DNA of 64,000 nt from Paenibacillus sp. SC116 (GTDB taxonomy: Bacteria; Bacillota; Bacilli; Paenibacillales; Paenibacillaceae): positions 434,001-498,000 of the forward strand of contig NZ_JANIOF010000002.1 in assembly GCF_024733555.1 (NCBI RefSeq). The letters run 5' to 3'. The translations under genes and the position numbers were made by a program. This document shows positions 62,001 to 64,000 of this stretch, piece by piece (position 1 is the stretch's first letter; each line of letters opens with the position of its first letter). A model generated the notes under the pieces. It was not told the origin of the DNA. It did no database searches and saw only the letters and a program-made list of their open reading frames with translations.

Positions 62001-64000
62001 TGCACAATCAAAGGTGTTTATCGGTGGAGTAGAAACAACGACGACATTCCGTTCTGGAACTGAGCTTCGTGCCGTTGTACCGGCAAGAGCAACAGCAGGA
62101 ACAGTAGATGTGAGAGTAGTTATTGGCAACGGAAAAGATGCAACATTGACACAATCGTTTACGTATGAAGAGCCAGTAATCGTGCCTCCAACAGTAACAA
62201 GTGTAACACCAAATGAGGGACTGAAAACAGGCGGCTATTGGACTAAGGTAGTGGGAACGAACTTCGAACAAGGTACGAAAGTTACCTTTAATGGTGTAGC
62301 AGCAGAGAAGTTTTTTGTTTCTAAAACAGAGCTGGATGTAAGAGTACCAGCAAGTGCATTAGCAGGAGCAGTAGATGTAGAAGCTGTGAATCCAGATGGA
62401 GGAACAGGCAAGCTGGAAAAGGGCTTCACGTATACAGATCCAGCAGATATTCTACCAACAGTGACTGGCATAGCGCCGAACAAAGGCTTGACGAAAGGCG
62501 GCTATGAAGTTGTTGTAACGGGAACAAACTTTGATCCGCAATCAAAGGTGTCTATCGGTGGAGTAGAAACAACAACGACATTCCGTTCTGCAACTGAGCT
62601 TCGAGCGGTTGTACCAGCAAGAGCAACAGCAGGAACAGTAGATGTAAGAGTGGTTATTGGCAATGGCAAAGATGCAACATTGTCACAATCCTTTACGTAT
62701 GAAGAGCCAGTAATCGTGCCTCCAACGGTAACAAGTGTAACGCCAAATGAGGGGTTAAAAGCAGGCGGCTACTGGATTAAAGTAGTGGGAACGAACTTCG
62801 AACAAGGAACGAAAGTTACTATTAATGGTGTAACAGTACCTGAGAAGTTTTTCGTTTCTAAAACAGAGTTGGATGTAAGAGTACCAGCAAGTACAGTAGC
62901 AGGAGCAGTAGATGTAGAGGTTTTGAATCCAGATACTGGAAGTGGAAAACTGGATAAAGGCTTTACGTATACAGAACCAGCAGTGATTGAACCAACTGTA
63001 ACAGCCGTAGCACCAAATAAAGGTTTGACGAAAGGCGGCTACGAGGTTGTTGTAACAGGAACAAACTTCGATGCACAATCGAAGGTGTTTATCGGTGGAG
63101 TGGAGGCAACAACAACATTCCGTTCCGCAACTGAGCTTCGAGCGGCTGTACCAGCAACAACAACAGCAGGAACAGTAGATGTAAGAGTGGTTATTGGCAA
63201 TGGCAAAGATGCAACATTGTCACAATCGTTTACGTATGAAGAGCCAGTAATCGTACCTCCTACGGTAACAAGTGTAACGCCAAATGAGGGACTAAAAGCA
63301 GGTGGCTATTGGATTAAGGTAGTGGGTACAAACTTTAATGAAGGAACAAAGGTTACCATTAATGGTGTAGCAACTGAAAGTTATTTCATTTCGAGTACAG
63401 CATTGGATGTAAGAGTACCAGCAAGTACAGTAGCAGGAGCAGTAGATGTAGAAGCTTTGAATCCGGATACTGGAACAGGCAAACTGGGTAAAGGTTTCAC
63501 GTATACAGAGCCAGCAGCTGTTCAACCAACAGTGACAGCTGTAGCACCAAATAAAGGCTTAACAAGAGGTGGCTATGAGGTTGTTGTAACAGGAACAAAC
63601 TTTGATCCACAATCCAAGGTATTTATTGGTGGAGTGGAGGCAACAACAACATTCCGTTCCGCAACTGAGCTTCGTGCGGCTGTACCAGCAGCAACAACAG
63701 CAGGAATAGTAGATGTAAGAGTAGTTATTGGCAACGGCAAAGATGCAACATTGGCACAATCGTTTACGTATGAAGCACCAGTAATCGTGTCTCCTACGGT
63801 AACAAGTGTAACACCAAATGAGGGATTAAAAGCAGGTGGCTACTGGATTAAAGCAGTGGGAACCAACTTTAAAGAAGGTATCAAAGTTACGATTAATGGT
63901 GTCGCTAGCGAAAGTTATTATATTTCGAGCACAGCGTTGGATGTAAGAGTACCAGCAAGTGCAATAGCAGGAGCAGTAGATGTAGAAGTTACAAATCCAG
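59029..64000 (+). CDS. Giant secreted VWA / IPT-TIG repeat protein (5' part, runs off the window)
   Basis: Open for 1657 codons to the window edge with no stop. The GTG 59029 follows AGGAGGAA, 18 bp after the fliT-like gene. A signal peptide (about 1-31, ending 'SSVSA') leads to a von Willebrand A domain (about 70-250) with a full MIDAS: D78, S80, S82 ('DRSGSMAP'), T151 ('GGTATHD') and D180 ('MTDGAAN'). It could bind a metal and a ligand. A beta linker follows, then IPT/TIG Ig-like modules of about 88 residues. Six are divergent (from about 355). From residue 875 on, two types alternate: A ('PTVTSVTPN.GLKAGGYW') and B ('PTVTAIAPNKGLTKGGYEV'), in four A-B pairs plus the start of a fifth A. Probably a long stalk that holds the VWA head away from the wall. 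The anchor lies outside the window. Confidence 0.9.
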   Translation, partial: MRVSKSKWLSMLLVFILAFTSLPLSSVSALTGSHTVAVNKSVAPIAIKEGGEAEISLQVKGSPPVGYVKPNDVILVIDRSGSMAPGYPENNGVDKMSNAKEAAQHFVSMIDMTKHQVAVVDYSSSANTKPLSTNVKELNDYIGTLIANGGTATHDAIAKARAELKNGRPDAQPVIVLMTDGAANSFPDALREAEAAKKEGIVFYTVGLVTKGGKDEASIKQLMKNMATTEKHHYIEYSSEKLKQVYETISKEIGIASAYDVVIEDIISPEFEIVPGSYEHNIPAPTVVGNKMTWNFNELKEDLLTLTFKVKHKKGTPAGKFSLGASPIQVSYKDHLNQLQSYQLEQPTVDVSLYGPTITSLDPNKGLIQGGETVTIHGTNFKSGSKVSFGNNEIANVQFVTPEKLVVTAPAGTQGTVEVKVTNPDGQVAVNKYDYYANPIIESVTPNVGPVKGENQIVLKGSHFMNGAKVTIGGQAATTVSVTATEVKVTVPAAQKEGLVSITVTNPDNTTVTLADAYTYVGGPLVTSISPNKGVIAGGEVAKITGAKFVDGVQVYFGNKKAAAQFESTTSIQATVPAGTTAGAVDVKVVNPDGQEAALAKGYEYIYPAPQITGLTPNKGSVTARTSVMMQGDHFQQGAKVYLNDALVTGVTVYDSKSVGFQTPEGNKVGPVDVKIVNPDGQQFILKDGFTFELPEKAIIDSVRPAQGSMMGGTTVTITGKNFTKGMEIFFNQTKVLFESVTATEITLRTVPWAKAEAVNIEIKDAYGRSTIATNAFTYVAPPQPTITSITPNTGEMSGLYWVVINGTKFEPSSKVYINNVLVNSMFLSESSIEAQVPRSQVFGPVDVKIVNGSGGEVISTGGFTYNKPPVKEAPTVTSVTPNKGLKAGGYWIKVVGTNFEEGTKVTINGVAVPGKTFVSKTELDVRVPASALAGAVDVEATNPDGGTGKLEKGFTYTDPADVLPTVTAIAPNKGLTKGGYEVVVMGTNFDAQSKVFIGGVETTTTFRSGTELRAVVPARATAGTVDVRVVIGNGKDATLTQSFTYEEPVIVPPTVTSVTPNEGLKTGGYWTKVVGTNFEQGTKVTFNGVAAEKFFVSKTELDVRVPASALAGAVDVEAVNPDGGTGKLEKGFTYTDPADILPTVTGIAPNKGLTKGGYEVVVTGTNFDPQSKVSIGGVETTTTFRSATELRAVVPARATAGTVDVRVVIGNGKDATLSQSFTYEEPVIVPPTVTSVTPNEGLKAGGYWIKVVGTNFEQGTKVTINGVTVPEKFFVSKTELDVRVPASTVAGAVDVEVLNPDTGSGKLDKGFTYTEPAVIEPTVTAVAPNKGLTKGGYEVVVTGTNFDAQSKVFIGGVEATTTFRSATELRAAVPATTTAGTVDVRVVIGNGKDATLSQSFTYEEPVIVPPTVTSVTPNEGLKAGGYWIKVVGTNFNEGTKVTINGVATESYFISSTALDVRVPASTVAGAVDVEALNPDTGTGKLGKGFTYTEPAAVQPTVTAVAPNKGLTRGGYEVVVTGTNFDPQSKVFIGGVEATTTFRSATELRAAVPAATTAGIVDVRVVIGNGKDATLAQSFTYEAPVIVSPTVTSVTPNEGLKAGGYWIKAVGTNFKEGIKVTINGVASESYYISSTALDVRVPASAIAGAVDVEVTNP
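61651..64000 (+). repeat. Tandem array of alternating IPT/TIG units, period about 535 bp
   Basis: A-type units start at 61651, 62188, 62722, 63259 and 63793; B-type units at 61921, 62455, 62992 and 63526. The period of the A-B pair is 534 or 537 bp, in frame. Copies are very similar in DNA, including silent sites, while the six upstream IPT units (60091-61650) are divergent. The array continues past the window end. Confidence 0.95.

Noticed and set aside
61698-63759. Repeated antisense open frames of 60-107 codons in the IPT array
   Set aside because: They recur because the sense strand is a tandem repeat; they have no ribosome sites and mirror the sense codon pattern.

Overview
The window is 64 kb of chromosome from an endospore-forming, flagellated, S-layer-bearing Firmicute. 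Sporulation genes (spoIID, spoIIQ, spoIIID, an alpha/beta-type SASP), strong Shine-Dalgarno sequences, SLH-domain proteins with a csaB wall-polymer pyruvylation gene, and gene order parallel to Bacillus subtilis all point to Paenibacillaceae. A Paenibacillus of the P. alvei type is my inference from gene content, not a database match. Every gene I can support is on the + strand. I see no rRNA, tRNA, CRISPR array, insertion sequence or prophage.

Layout. (1) 1-5304: the end of a complex I operon (nuoL, nuoM, nuoN). (2) 5.8-8.4 kb: a secreted S8 protease. (3) 8.5-17.9 kb: a block that follows the B. subtilis order, with DUF1146, murA, spoIID, spoIIQ, spoIIID, mbl, flhO and flhP, then an EpuA-like gene, a CDP-alcohol phosphatidyltransferase and fabZ. 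Promoters resembling sigma-F, sigma-E and sigma-D sites precede spoIIQ, spoIIID and flhO. (4) 18.0-43.6 kb: a cell-surface island. It has a DUF5693 membrane protein, csaB, tagA and tagO for making a pyruvylated secondary wall polymer. It then has a C-terminal-SLH protein, a highly codon-biased S-layer protein, an Ig-like repeat protein, a small exported protein, a spore SASP, metK, a large Big_5/SwmB/SLH protein and a phosphodiester-glycosidase-like exoprotein. (5) 43.7-49.8 kb: degS-degU, a small glycosyltransferase-2-like gene, comFA and comFC (comFB is absent). (6) 50.0-59.0 kb: a late flagellar locus in B. subtilis order (yvyF, flgM, flgN, flgK, flgL, yviE, fliW, csrA, hag, flaG, fliD, fliS, fliT-like). 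(7) 59.0-64.0 kb: the first 1657 codons of a giant secreted VWA/IPT-repeat protein that runs off the window. Its 3' part is a young tandem array of about 535-bp di-domain units.

How the parts work together. TagO and TagA start a wall polymer on undecaprenyl phosphate and CsaB adds the pyruvate ketal that SLH domains bind, so the SLH proteins encoded just downstream can be anchored. DegS-DegU and the flagellar genes control and build motility. FlgM, FliW and CsrA form the usual late checkpoints, and the hag leader carries a sigma-D promoter and a plausible CsrA hairpin. The least explained parts are the DUF5693 protein fused by overlap to csaB, the two in-frame ribosome-binding sites of the S-layer gene, the terminator that contains the flgM promoter, and the VWA/IPT giant placed directly behind the flagellar chaperones.
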